This document shows, piece by piece, positions 46,337 to 54,972 of a DNA stretch of 64,000 nt. Below the pieces are notes generated by a model. The model searched no databases and had not been told where the DNA came from. It saw only the letters and a program-made list of their open reading frames with translations. The stretch is from NCBI GenBank assembly GCA_964584325.1, contig CAZOZP010000004.1:18451-82450 (forward strand). The letters run 5' to 3'. This DNA is from CAZOZP01 sp964584325. Its GTDB lineage: Bacteria > Bacteroidota > Ignavibacteria > Ignavibacteriales > Melioribacteraceae. The position numbers and the translations under genes are program-made. How positions within the stretch are numbered: position 1 is the stretch's first letter; each line of letters opens with the position of its first letter.

Positions 46337-49300
46337 TCATTTGACCGAACCTTCAATGATTGCAATTTCCTCTTCGGTTAGGTCGTAGAGTTTGTAAACA
46401 AGTTGGTCAATTAGCTTTTCTAAATCACTCGTGTCGGTTTTGGGATCGGCTTTTTTGGTAGAGAGAATTTGATCGACATACCGTTCGATTTGATGAACGG
46501 TTGGCTGGTTTTCGGGGGTGATAGGGGGAATGGGGATTCCTTCGAAGAATATTTTACTTAATTCCCTTGTTCCACCTTGTAATTCTGGGCAATTTTCTTT
46601 TATCCATTTATAAGAAATTCTTGAATTAAAGTATCCAGTTAAGTATCTTAGACATTTTCCTGTAACTATAAAACATTTTTGATTCGTGTAAAAATTATTT
46701 GAATCAAATAAAAATGGTAAATATTTTGTCATATTTGGATATATTATTTTCTCTTTCTCAAATTCTTCGTAATAACAAATCTGATCTTGAGTTTCAAACC
46801 ATTTATTCCCAGTTTTCTTTCTTGAGGTTGTACCATCAGGTAATTTTTTACCTACTTGTTCTAAACGCTCTTTTCCAAAATCTAAAAGATATTTTTTAAC
46901 AGCAGGATATTTGTCTATAACAATTTTTAATGCAGGAAAAATTGCAATAATCCAAAGCCCCGCCCATTCGTAACTGTACCGTTTTATATCTCTACCTCTG
47001 AGAATCGGCTTTAGAATCTCGGCACTCTTCGGGTCTTCGGCACAAAGCCGTTCCTTTGTAGGTGTATCAATAATAAAAGCTTCGTTCAAGCCGGTTAAAA
47101 CACCACGATAAATATTTACATCCCAATCTTTAAGCGGTTTGCCGATTCTTTCAATCTTTTCTTTCAGTTGCTGTTCGGCGTTACTGCCGATAAACCACGA
47201 GTCTTCATTCAGATTGCTTAACAATACCGCACGCTCGTTTACAAATTTTGCAAGGTTATTATCCTTTGCCTTGCTGTCTAAAGTTACAGCAGACAGTTGT
47301 TTTTGATTTTTCTCATTTTGAATCAGCAATATATTCACATCCACAGTCGCATTTTCAAATACACCCGGACCGCAATCAATCAGCAATTCAGGATTATAAG
47401 AAATAAAAAACTTCCGCAGCGATTTTCCATAACCAGCCCGCATCCACTTATTGGAAGTAATAAAACATAGATGACCGCCGTTTTTTAAGGCTTTAAGTCC
47501 CATTTCATAGAACAAGGCATAAATATCACCTGTTCGTTCAAAAGTTGCATACCCGCATTTTTTAAACATATCGGCAAGTTTACCGCCGTCTTTTTGAAGC
47601 TGCACATACGGCGGATTCCCAATCACCACATCAAATCCATCCTCAATCCCGAACATCCATTCCGAGTCAAACCATCCGCTTGAAACATTCTGATTATACG
47701 GATCCCAGGATGCAAGCTGGCGCGCACTTTCATTGCCCCAGCCAGACCGCACAAGCAAAGCACCCATTTCTTCACGAATGCGCTGGTCTTCTTCGCGGAG
47801 TTTTCTTTTTGTTGCAGGTGTCTTGGCAGAAAACAAGCGATGGCGAATATCTTTCAATTTAATTTCCAGCGCTTGTACTTGCGGATTGTCAAAAAGACTC
47901 GCCTGTTCTTTTGGCTTTTCTATGCCAATCAATGTATTTGACGCAACAAATTTGGTTTCAAGGTTAGGAAGCGGGCGAATGCCGAAGTTATTATGTTCAT
48001 CGTTGGCAAGGATGCCGACGGTACATTTCTGGTCAACAATCAAAGATATAAAAAAACGGAGTTTGCTGATTTGTGTTGCGATGGGCTGAATATCCACGCC
48101 GTAAATACAGTTCTCAATCAGATAAAGCTTCCGTCCATAATCAAGTTCGTTACTTTCAAACGCCTTTTCAATATCATCAATCAATTTGTCCCGAATTTCA
48201 GAATCGTCTATTGCCTGTGCCTTTTTAATCTGCCTTTCTTTCCAAAGTTTATTGTTCGGGTCAAGCTTATGAAGAATATGAACCAACTTATGGAGTATCC
48301 CCATAGGGAAAGCGCCGGAACCGCAAGCAGGGTCGAGAATTTTACAGTTATCAATAGCATTGATAAGAACTTTAGTTTCTTCTTCGTTAAATGGATTTTG
48401 ATTTTCAGAATAGGAGATAAGATCACTCAAACGCTCTTCAAAAAGCTCCCCTCCTGAAAAGGAGGGGTGGCAGACGAAGTCTGACGGGGTGGTTGTTGTT
48501 TCTCGTGCAAACTCTTTTTTTACTGTATCCAAAAGCCATTCAACATTTTCAAAAACAACTTTATTTTCAAATCTTAAAACTTTTATACCTGTAGCCTGAA
48601 GAAATATATCTCTTTCCCGATCATATTCTGCTTGAACAACATTATTGTGAACTTCACCATCCAATTCAATTGCAAGTTTTTCCGATGGACAATAAAAATC
48701 AAGAATGTAATTAGCTACACTGTGTTGTCGTCTGAACTTACGCCCTCCGATTTGCGAATTTTGTAAATATGTCCAGAGCTTTGCTTCTGCCGGCGTTAAA
48801 TTATTTCGTAGTTTTTTGCGAAATGTTTTTAAATGAGGCAGGTTGTTAATTTTAACCACCCCGCCGCTTTGCGACACCCCTCCTTGAAAAGGAGGGGAAC
48901 TTTTTTCAAGTTTCTGTTTTAAATAAGCCTTTAACGATTCATCAACCATATAATTGACGATTTCACGGGGCGTATAAAAACTGCCGGTCTGTTTTCGTGC
49001 GGTGGTTTTGGTTTCGGGATTGTAACTTGCAAGTAGGTTTTCAAAAACACGACCTAAAAGTTCAGGATCAAGAGCAATATCTTCTTCAATAGGTGTGTTT
49101 TCTGTAACGGTAAATTTATAGCTTTTCAGGATATTGATAAGCCCATTTACTGTAACATCCTTCTGCTTCTTATCGCCCAATTCTACCGAAAGATCGGCTT
49201 GTTCGCCTGTTCCAAAAAAAATATAGTCGGGAACACAGAGGGTATTGTCTTTTCTGTCTGAAAAACCGTCTTCATAGATAATAATATCCCCACCTTTTTT

Positions 49301-50497
49301 CCCTTTGAGCACTGGGTCGGGGCTGTCCAAACATTCAAAAAGCCCGCCGTTCATGAAGGGGACAACATCTTCAACCAGCTTGATGAATGTTTTTGCGTCT
49401 TTGAAATAACTTTCATACCGCATCAGGTTGGTAACATTCATCTGCTGTCCATCTTTGCGAAATTCTCTTTTGCCGACAGTTTGGTTCAAAGTCGCAAAAA
49501 ACAGGTTCTGTAATATGGCTCGATAGTATTTGCTACCTTGTGTTTTATGGTCAAAGCCCTTTTTCTTTCTCGGTTCAAAGCCGTTCAGAAGATTGTCTTT
49601 TATGTAGGTCTCATCAAAGAGTTCATCAGGAACAAGGTTCTTTTCCTTAACAAACCAGACAAATAAAAGACGGGTAAGAAGCCGTATCAGGTTTTTGGCA
49701 TTATGCTCTTTAACCTTTTCCTCTTCTTTCAATAAGCTGTTTTTGTCAGCAGCCCAGTTGGTCGTAGGAAAACGCACTTCCTGCAATGCCCAGAAATACC
49801 AACTTGACAAATCACGATAAAAGCGTTTATTAAGTTCTTTGGTATCAAGGGCTTTCTGCCAGGCATTATGCAGTTCAACAAAATTGGTAAACTTATGAAC
49901 CCGCTGAAGTTCCGAGAAAGAGAGATCAAAAAGTATCTCTATATGAGCCCGGTGGGGCGAAGTTATGGAAATATCCTTGATTACGGTTACTTTTTCTAGA
50001 ACATCTTTTTGTGCATCTTTTTTATTAAGTCGCCTGTTGATTACCGAAAGTGTAATACTTTCCCCGTGCTTGAATACAATCAGCACCGGCATCGGAAATA
50101 CTTTGTTTATCTCTCTGGTAATCTGAGCAAGCCGGGTTCGGTTGTATTCTGCTTTAGTCAGCTCGATACTGAAAAAGAGGTAGGTTTCGATTATAGTGTT
50201 ATCAACCTGCTTTGTATTAAATAGACTGATTTGGTTTGACACCTCATCTGCTGTTAGCTGGAATAACAGGTCAATAGACTTCCAGTCTTTAACACAAGCT
50301 TTTTCTTCATTGAAGGGCGAGTCTGTACCTAAAAATGAATCTTTAAAATCATCAAAACTCTTATTAGGTAAAGGATTTTGCCGCTCTGTATTATATCCAA
50401 GCGTTTTAAAAAGACCTATAGAAGCCTGATAAACAGATGATTTTGAGAAGTCAATAATTGCCTCTTGTATTGCCAGTTTTAATTCTTTATCAGTCAT
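46337..50497 (-). CDS. Eco57I-like N6-adenine DNA methyltransferase with in-frame DUF559 insertion
   Basis: A 1386-aa protein, the last gene of block A. The N-terminal 400 residues have no motif I recognise. The methyltransferase core starts near residue 500 with TGSFYTPREIVNYMVDESL, has SAM motif I LDPACGSGAFPMG (about residue 720) and catalytic NPPY (about 960), and ends with a target-recognition region (GTRELSKIFFEGIPIPPI). Between YTPRE and motif I, residues about 533-684 are an inserted DUF559 nuclease-like domain. Such large enzymes methylate host DNA in BREX, DISARM and type IIG systems. The start is 2 bp from the KilA-N stop. Confidence 0.85.
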   Translation of the reverse strand: MTDKELKLAIQEAIIDFSKSSVYQASIGLFKTLGYNTERQNPLPNKSFDDFKDSFLGTDSPFNEEKACVKDWKSIDLLFQLTADEVSNQISLFNTKQVDNTIIETYLFFSIELTKAEYNRTRLAQITREINKVFPMPVLIVFKHGESITLSVINRRLNKKDAQKDVLEKVTVIKDISITSPHRAHIEILFDLSFSELQRVHKFTNFVELHNAWQKALDTKELNKRFYRDLSSWYFWALQEVRFPTTNWAADKNSLLKEEEKVKEHNAKNLIRLLTRLLFVWFVKEKNLVPDELFDETYIKDNLLNGFEPRKKKGFDHKTQGSKYYRAILQNLFFATLNQTVGKREFRKDGQQMNVTNLMRYESYFKDAKTFIKLVEDVVPFMNGGLFECLDSPDPVLKGKKGGDIIIYEDGFSDRKDNTLCVPDYIFFGTGEQADLSVELGDKKQKDVTVNGLINILKSYKFTVTENTPIEEDIALDPELLGRVFENLLASYNPETKTTARKQTGSFYTPREIVNYMVDESLKAYLKQKLEKSSPPFQGGVSQSGGVVKINNLPHLKTFRKKLRNNLTPAEAKLWTYLQNSQIGGRKFRRQHSVANYILDFYCPSEKLAIELDGEVHNNVVQAEYDRERDIFLQATGIKVLRFENKVVFENVEWLLDTVKKEFARETTTTPSDFVCHPSFSGGELFEERLSDLISYSENQNPFNEEETKVLINAIDNCKILDPACGSGAFPMGILHKLVHILHKLDPNNKLWKERQIKKAQAIDDSEIRDKLIDDIEKAFESNELDYGRKLYLIENCIYGVDIQPIATQISKLRFFISLIVDQKCTVGILANDEHNNFGIRPLPNLETKFVASNTLIGIEKPKEQASLFDNPQVQALEIKLKDIRHRLFSAKTPATKRKLREEDQRIREEMGALLVRSGWGNESARQLASWDPYNQNVSSGWFDSEWMFGIEDGFDVVIGNPPYVQLQKDGGKLADMFKKCGYATFERTGDIYALFYEMGLKALKNGGHLCFITSNKWMRAGYGKSLRKFFISYNPELLIDCGPGVFENATVDVNILLIQNEKNQKQLSAVTLDSKAKDNNLAKFVNERAVLLSNLNEDSWFIGSNAEQQLKEKIERIGKPLKDWDVNIYRGVLTGLNEAFIIDTPTKERLCAEDPKSAEILKPILRGRDIKRYSYEWAGLWIIAIFPALKIVIDKYPAVKKYLLDFGKERLEQVGKKLPDGTTSRKKTGNKWFETQDQICYYEEFEKEKIIYPNMTKYLPFLFDSNNFYTNQKCFIVTGKCLRYLTGYFNSRISYKWIKENCPELQGGTRELSKIFFEGIPIPPITPENQPTVHQIERYVDQILSTKKADPKTDTSDLEKLIDQLVYKLYDLTEEEIAIIEGSVK
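48446..48497. repeat. Inverted repeat, left arm of the DUF559 insertion
   Basis: The sequence contains a hairpin CCCCTCCTGAAAAGGAGGGG, then GTGGCAGACGAAGTCTGAC and GGGGTGGTTGTT. It is an imperfect inverted copy of 48852-48898. Both are translated as part of the methyltransferase. Confidence 0.8.
48852..48898. repeat. Inverted repeat, right arm of the DUF559 insertion
   Basis: TTAACCACCCCGCCGCTTTG, then CACCCCTCCTTG and AAAAGGAGGGG: the reverse complement closely follows 48446-48497, with the AGGAGGGGTG and GGGGTGGTT parts identical and the spacer different. Confidence 0.8.
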
Positions 50498-50499
50498 AG

Positions 50500-51321
50500 C
50501 TACTTCAGTCTCTTTATATTATTGTTTTCAACAAGGGATTTCATTTGTGTGATAGCTATTTTATTCAGTTGCACCAGCCGTTCGCTTTGTTCCAAGCCCT
50601 GATGTATCAAAACTGAATTTATACTTTCGAGATTAGATAATACCACTAATTGTTCAAGCGTTGCTTCGTCCCGTATATTTCCGTCTTTATTTGGATTTTT
50701 ATCACGCCATTCTTTAGCTGTCATTCCAAACATTGCCATATTTAAAATGTCAGCTTCATTCGCATAAATTATATGTATTTGATTTTTAGATAGTTCTTGA
50801 GGTATTAAATTTTCTTTTATAGCATCAGTATGTATTCGATAGTTTATTTTTGAAATAGTTCGTTGCAGATTCCACTCAAGCTTCAGTCGGTTATTTTCAT
50901 CATCCTTGAGCCGTTGAAATTCTTTAATAATAAATAGCTTAAATTCAATAGAAATCCATGATGCAAACTCAAAAGCTATATCTTTGTGGGCATAAGTTCC
51001 GCCATACCGTCCGGATTTTGAAACTATACCTATTGCATTTGTGGCTTCAATCCATTTTTTAGGTGTCATTGTAAAACTATTTAACCCGGCTTGTTTTCTA
51101 AACCCGTCGAATTCGACGGGTTTAAATTTTTCATTGTGAAGTTGTTCCCAAAAACCTAATAACTCAATGGTATTTCTGTTACGCATCCAGTTCTTAATAA
51201 TATCATCGGTGTATATTTCATCCTTATGCCGTGCAATATCGGTCAAGGAAATATAATCAATACTATCATTAATTATGATTGCAATTTCTTTACCCTGCAC
51301 ATCAATTTTTTGCTTTTTCAT
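50500..51321 (-). CDS. KilA-N domain protein
   Basis: A 273-aa protein with an N-terminal KilA-N DNA-binding domain: YISLTDIARHKDEIYTDDIIKNWMRNRNTIELLGFWEQLHNEKF and the IEATNAIGIVSKSGRYGGTYAHKDIAFEFASWIS block. The rest is helical, including a C-terminal ANEADILNMAMFGMTAKEWRDKNP segment. KilA-N proteins are typical of phages and of some restriction loci, where they may regulate or contribute to DNA recognition. It sits between helicase and methyltransferase with 2-4 bp gaps, so it belongs to the same operon. Confidence 0.85.
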   Translation of the reverse strand: MKKQKIDVQGKEIAIIINDSIDYISLTDIARHKDEIYTDDIIKNWMRNRNTIELLGFWEQLHNEKFKPVEFDGFRKQAGLNSFTMTPKKWIEATNAIGIVSKSGRYGGTYAHKDIAFEFASWISIEFKLFIIKEFQRLKDDENNRLKLEWNLQRTISKINYRIHTDAIKENLIPQELSKNQIHIIYANEADILNMAMFGMTAKEWRDKNPNKDGNIRDEATLEQLVVLSNLESINSVLIHQGLEQSERLVQLNKIAITQMKSLVENNNIKRLK

Positions 51322-51325
51322 ATTG

Positions 51326-54300
51326 CTACCTCACTATCAGCCAAGTTACAAGTTCGAAATCATCCATTTCATTTATCTGTTTTGCAATCGGTATCAGCAC
51401 TGCGCCACGGTCACTTGTTAGTTTTGCGTTTCCTTTTTTCTTGAAAATATGAGCAATCTCTTTTGTTGCTTTACTTAAGAGGGCAGAGTATTTATCCATT
51501 TTCGTACCGTTATCAGTTTCCTGATTGAAGAGGGTGCATAGTTCCTCATAGGGTTGCTTTTGGCCCTGGCAAAGCAATCGAAATATTTCGAGTATTTGTT
51601 TTGCATTGGTATAGTTATATCGCACTGTACCATCATCACGAATATATACGAGAAAATAAGGGTTTAATGGATTCACGGCCTCATTGTCATCAGAACCATT
51701 CTTTTGAGAAAGACAGTAAATTACTCCGGGTTTGATAATCTCTTTTTCGCCTGCGCTTATTTCCCGGTTTTTTATGAGTGAAGCATGCTCACCGCCAGGT
51801 GCAGGAACAACAGCATATAAACCAAGTGCTGATTCTTTTAACCGCTTGCGGTTGTTTTCTATAAAGTTCAACAGTTCTATTCTAAAATCATCGAGGGTAA
51901 AGTCAGTCAATGAAATGGACTCGTCCATATCTTCAATATCGAGAACTTCATTCTGAAGTTTTCTAAGCTGTTGGTTGCGGTATTTCAAATCATCGGTGAT
52001 AAGCTCTTCGAGTTGTTCAGTATTAAGAATATTATCTTCGCCTGTTGCGGTTACGTCCACAAGTGCCATTCGGCATTCAACCCGTTCTTTGAGATTGATA
52101 TAGTTATCAAGGTCTTTGGTCGGCCAGAAGTTTACAAGCTGAATAGTTGAATTATTGCTTCCCAATCGATCGATACGGCCAAAGCGTTGAATAATCCTTA
52201 CCGGATTCCAGTGAATATCATAATTAACGAGGAAGTCGCAGTCCTGTAAGTTTTGCCCTTCACTGATACAGTCGGTAGCTATGAGTATGTCAATTTCACT
52301 TGTCTGGCTTGATGTATTTAACTGTGCCCTGTTTTTTGAAAGAGGAGAAAAATTGACAAGAATACTGTCATAATCATTTTTACCAAATGATGTCTGGGTA
52401 TAACTACCACATACCAAAGCTGAATGCAGTTTTAAGTCGTCTTTTAGCCATTGTTTTATATTCTCATAGAGGTAAATGGCAGTATCTGCAAAAGCAGTAA
52501 AGATGATAACTTTTTTATTGTCGCCATTAACTGGTTTTTGAACTTTTCCTTTAATTACCTGCTTTAGTTCTTTCAGTTTTGCATCTCTGTCCGGTGTAAC
52601 AACTATTGCGTTGTTTAAAAGGTCAATAAGCGCTTCTTTGTCCTTTTTTAAGTCTTCGAGCCATTGCGCCAAGTTTAAATCTGCAAGATCGAACTTTAAT
52701 TTTTTACCAACCTGCCAAGATTCCATATCATCTGCAATTTCTTCCATCTCATCATCAGAAGGAGCCATTGTTTCGAGGGACTCTTCCTGGCTTTTAGAAT
52801 TAGAATGAAGAAATGCTTTTATTTTTTCTTCAAGTCGCTCTATTTTTTCAATTGTTCTGTTTAATGAAATTTCAAAAGATTCAATGGAGCTCTCCAGCCG
52901 TTTGAGAAAATTTATCTTCATCATGCCAATAAGAAAATTTTCACGGTCTGCTTGTTTGAAATTCAGTACCTGTACACCTGCAAGTGCTTCATATTTAGCC
53001 TGTCTCGCAGGCAGGACATAAGCAGAGGGATTAAATACGGACAGTTTATATTCCAGTATCTGTTTGTTAATTCGGTCATAAGAAGGGAATCTATTCTGTG
53101 TATCAATGTCAGGGTACACTGAATGTGGTTTTTCCCTTTTGGGGAAATTACCGATAGATTTCATGTCGTAGAAATTCACGATGTGCTTTCGTGAACGGGC
53201 AATAGTTAGCTCATCCAATAATTTAAAGAAAGATGAATCAAGCCGTTCAAGAAGATGCTTCATACTTTTGTTTTTATTCTTCGGGTCTGCCCACCTTGTA
53301 AAATTCTTCTGGGCATTTTCAAGTGTAAAACCAATACTTTTTATTTTGCATTGTTCGAATAAGGCATCTTCTTTACCTTCTGTGATAAAGGCAATTTGAT
53401 TTCGCAGGTCTTTTAGTGTGTTGTTGACCGGGGTTGCAGAGAGTAAAAGCACTTTGGTTTTAACGCCGGACTTGACGACTTTTTCCATAAGCCATTTAGC
53501 CCTGTTCATTCTTATACTGCCGTCATCTTTAACTCTCTCCATAGGGTTGCCACGAAAGTTGTGCGATTCGTCAATAACCACAAGATCATATGCACCCCAA
53601 TTGAAATTCTCTAAATCGATACCGTTTGCATCCGACCTGCCTGCTTCTCGTCCCATGTCGGTATGGTAAAGAACTGTGTAATTGAAGCGGTCTTTTTTAA
53701 ATGGATTAAGGGCATGATTTTGACTTGCTTGATATACGGTCCAGTTTCCCGAGAGTTTCTTTGGACAAACTACAAGAACTCTGCCATTCAACAATTCAAA
53801 ATATTTGATAACTGCAAGAGCTTCAAAGGTTTTACCCAGACCAACACTATCTGCTATGATGCAGCCATTGTGTTTAAGAATTTTGTTGATTGCGCCTTTT
53901 ACACCGTCTTTTTGAAAGTCGTATAACTTATCCCATACTTCGCTGTCATAGAACCCTGTTTTCTCATCTAGCAAACCACCTTTTCGTTGTTCACTCAGGT
54001 ATTCTTCAAAAATATGGTACAGTGTCTTGAAATATATGAATTCCGGCTCATTTTCGACGTATAGCTGTTCAAGGTATTTCAGCACTTCTTCTTTTACATC
54101 TTCAACAAGTCCAGTCTGGTCATTCCAAATAGAATCAAACCAGCCTTTTAACTCCTGCCGGTCACGATCACTATCGACAATGAGGTTTAGCTCAATATTT
54201 TTACTTCCCCCAAGACCAAGGCCATTAACAGTAAAATTGGAACTGCCAGCTATTGCTTTCTCAATGCCGCTTTCTTGCTTGATATGATAAAGTTTTCCAT

Positions 54301-54661
54301 GCAGAAAATTTGGTTTTACCATTGAACGGATTTCAGCTTTTTCCTTAATCCATTCAGAACATTCCTTTGCCATTGTTTTTTGAGTAAGTCTGCTTGCGAG
54401 AGGGATAACAAGTTTATCATCTTCAATTTTGAAGTCTCTGGTATTTACTTTTTCCGGGTCGAGAGATTTTATAAAAGTAGGTTCACCAAACAGAAAATTG
54501 AGCTTATTTATTCCGTCAAAGTTTTCTTTCAATTTGTGATAGGCATATATTGTAAAATAGGCAGACACAATTGACACTTCTGAATTACCGGTGATGACGG
54601 TTTTAAGAAATTCAGCGACAGTGCCGTGCCTGTGATTGTCTTTGATTGCGGAATAATTCAT
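51326..54661 (-). CDS. PLD-nuclease / SNF2-type helicase fusion
   Basis: An 1111-aa protein, the first gene of block A. Residues about 1-180 form a phospholipase-D nuclease domain with one HKD motif (HGKLYHI ... AGSSNFT; H121, K123), so two subunits would be needed for a complete site. A SNF2/HepA-like helicase follows: Walker A ADSVGLGKT (K277), DESH (364-367), LLSATPVNN, and the C-terminal ATDCISEGQNLQDCDFLVNYDIHWNPVRIIQRFGRIDRLG. Such proteins occur in DISARM-like and Hma-like defence loci beside methyltransferases; here I infer a restriction/translocation role. A predicted coiled coil lies near residues 600-660. Confidence 0.85.
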   Translation of the reverse strand: MNYSAIKDNHRHGTVAEFLKTVITGNSEVSIVSAYFTIYAYHKLKENFDGINKLNFLFGEPTFIKSLDPEKVNTRDFKIEDDKLVIPLASRLTQKTMAKECSEWIKEKAEIRSMVKPNFLHGKLYHIKQESGIEKAIAGSSNFTVNGLGLGGSKNIELNLIVDSDRDRQELKGWFDSIWNDQTGLVEDVKEEVLKYLEQLYVENEPEFIYFKTLYHIFEEYLSEQRKGGLLDEKTGFYDSEVWDKLYDFQKDGVKGAINKILKHNGCIIADSVGLGKTFEALAVIKYFELLNGRVLVVCPKKLSGNWTVYQASQNHALNPFKKDRFNYTVLYHTDMGREAGRSDANGIDLENFNWGAYDLVVIDESHNFRGNPMERVKDDGSIRMNRAKWLMEKVVKSGVKTKVLLLSATPVNNTLKDLRNQIAFITEGKEDALFEQCKIKSIGFTLENAQKNFTRWADPKNKNKSMKHLLERLDSSFFKLLDELTIARSRKHIVNFYDMKSIGNFPKREKPHSVYPDIDTQNRFPSYDRINKQILEYKLSVFNPSAYVLPARQAKYEALAGVQVLNFKQADRENFLIGMMKINFLKRLESSIESFEISLNRTIEKIERLEEKIKAFLHSNSKSQEESLETMAPSDDEMEEIADDMESWQVGKKLKFDLADLNLAQWLEDLKKDKEALIDLLNNAIVVTPDRDAKLKELKQVIKGKVQKPVNGDNKKVIIFTAFADTAIYLYENIKQWLKDDLKLHSALVCGSYTQTSFGKNDYDSILVNFSPLSKNRAQLNTSSQTSEIDILIATDCISEGQNLQDCDFLVNYDIHWNPVRIIQRFGRIDRLGSNNSTIQLVNFWPTKDLDNYINLKERVECRMALVDVTATGEDNILNTEQLEELITDDLKYRNQQLRKLQNEVLDIEDMDESISLTDFTLDDFRIELLNFIENNRKRLKESALGLYAVVPAPGGEHASLIKNREISAGEKEIIKPGVIYCLSQKNGSDDNEAVNPLNPYFLVYIRDDGTVRYNYTNAKQILEIFRLLCQGQKQPYEELCTLFNQETDNGTKMDKYSALLSKATKEIAHIFKKKGNAKLTSDRGAVLIPIAKQINEMDDFELVTWLIVR

Positions 54662-54683
54662 CTATCTTTTCTCCAATTTTACT

Positions 54684-54737
54684 CTCTTCAGCCCGCCACG
54701 GACGGCGGGCGTTCTTGGAGCGGGGTTAAGAAATTGT
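54684..54737. repeat. Block-start repeat, leader copy A
   Basis: A 54-bp sequence upstream of the helicase gene that recurs at 63537-63590 upstream of hsdM. It includes the hairpin GCCCGCC-ACGGAC-GGCGGGC and ends GCGGGGTTAAGAAAT. That end is nearly an inverted copy of the outer edge of the block-A trailer (ATTTCTTAACCCCGC). Confidence 0.85.
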
Positions 54738-54785
54738 TTATCATCAATTCATTTTCCTCTTCACTGTCTTGGCGCTCTGCCTTTC

Positions 54786-54882
54786 GCACAACGTTCCGCG
54801 TGTAGCCGAAGTTGCCGAAGCGTAGCGAAGGCAATTTGGGAGAGGGCGGTACTCCGCCCGAACCGGCTACACGCTGTTAGAC
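54786..54882 (-). repeat. attC-like recombination site between blocks A and B
   Basis: A 97-bp imperfect dyad. On the minus strand it opens with GTCTAAC (fits RYYYAAC) and closes with GTTGTGC (near GTTRRRY, one base off). Inside are perfect 11-bp arms, GCGTGTAGCCG at 54798-54808 and CGGCTACACGC at 54864-54874, and a variable centre with two further hairpins (TTGCCGAAGCG..., GGGCGG..CCGCCC). Length, core heptamers and extrahelical asymmetry next to the arms fit an integron attC site. Orientation is 3' of hsdR, as expected for the cassette carrying block B. Confidence 0.6.
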
Positions 54883-54910
54883 GATGAACCGCGCCATTCT
54901 CAGTACTAGT

Positions 54911-54968
54911 CATTTCTTAATCCCGCCCCCTCTTCCGCCGTAGCACACGATGTGCGGAGGCGGTCTTC
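54911..54968. repeat. Block-end repeat, trailer copy B
   Basis: Matches 46254-46311 at 56 of 58 positions. Its outer edge is ATTTCTTAATCCCGCCCC, with T where copy A has C; the leader of block B carries the complementary A. It lies just past the hsdR stop. Confidence 0.85.
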
Positions 54969-54972
54969 ATTT

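Larger units (their letters stand above)
48446..48898 (-). mobile_element. In-frame DUF559 endonuclease-domain insertion element
   Basis: A 453-bp (151-codon) segment bounded by inverted repeats that each carry a short G+C-rich hairpin. Its interior encodes a complete DUF559-type domain (Vsr/PD-(D/E)xK-like fold): RNNLTPAEAKLWTYL, GGRKFRRQHSVANYILDFYCPSEKLAIELDGEVH (active-site D and E), and GIKVLRFENKVVFENVEWLLD. DUF559 genes are normally free-standing 110-130-aa proteins. Here the element keeps the host frame open on both sides and uses no separate start. It interrupts the methyltransferase between two conserved motifs. Confidence 0.75.
46215..54791 (-). mobile_element. Defence block A: putative giant integron cassette (helicase, KilA-N, methyltransferase)
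   Basis: In minus-strand order the block begins at G|TTGTGC (54792), carries the PLD/SNF2 helicase, KilA-N and methyltransferase genes, and ends in the truncated attC-like site opening GCACAAC (46221). Start and end heptamers are reverse complements, as required if they once formed one attC in a circular cassette. Inside these lie a conserved leader (54684-54737) and trailer (46254-46311). The coding sequences are visibly richer in G+C than the core genome and oppose replication direction. I infer transfer; no second recombinase is present. Confidence 0.55.
54662..54972. other. Inter-block spacer (311 bp)
   Basis: No gene is seen. It holds, left to right, the leader repeat of block A, the complete attC-like dyad, and the trailer repeat of block B. 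It has G+C-rich hairpins, unlike core intergenic DNA in this window. Confidence 0.8.
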
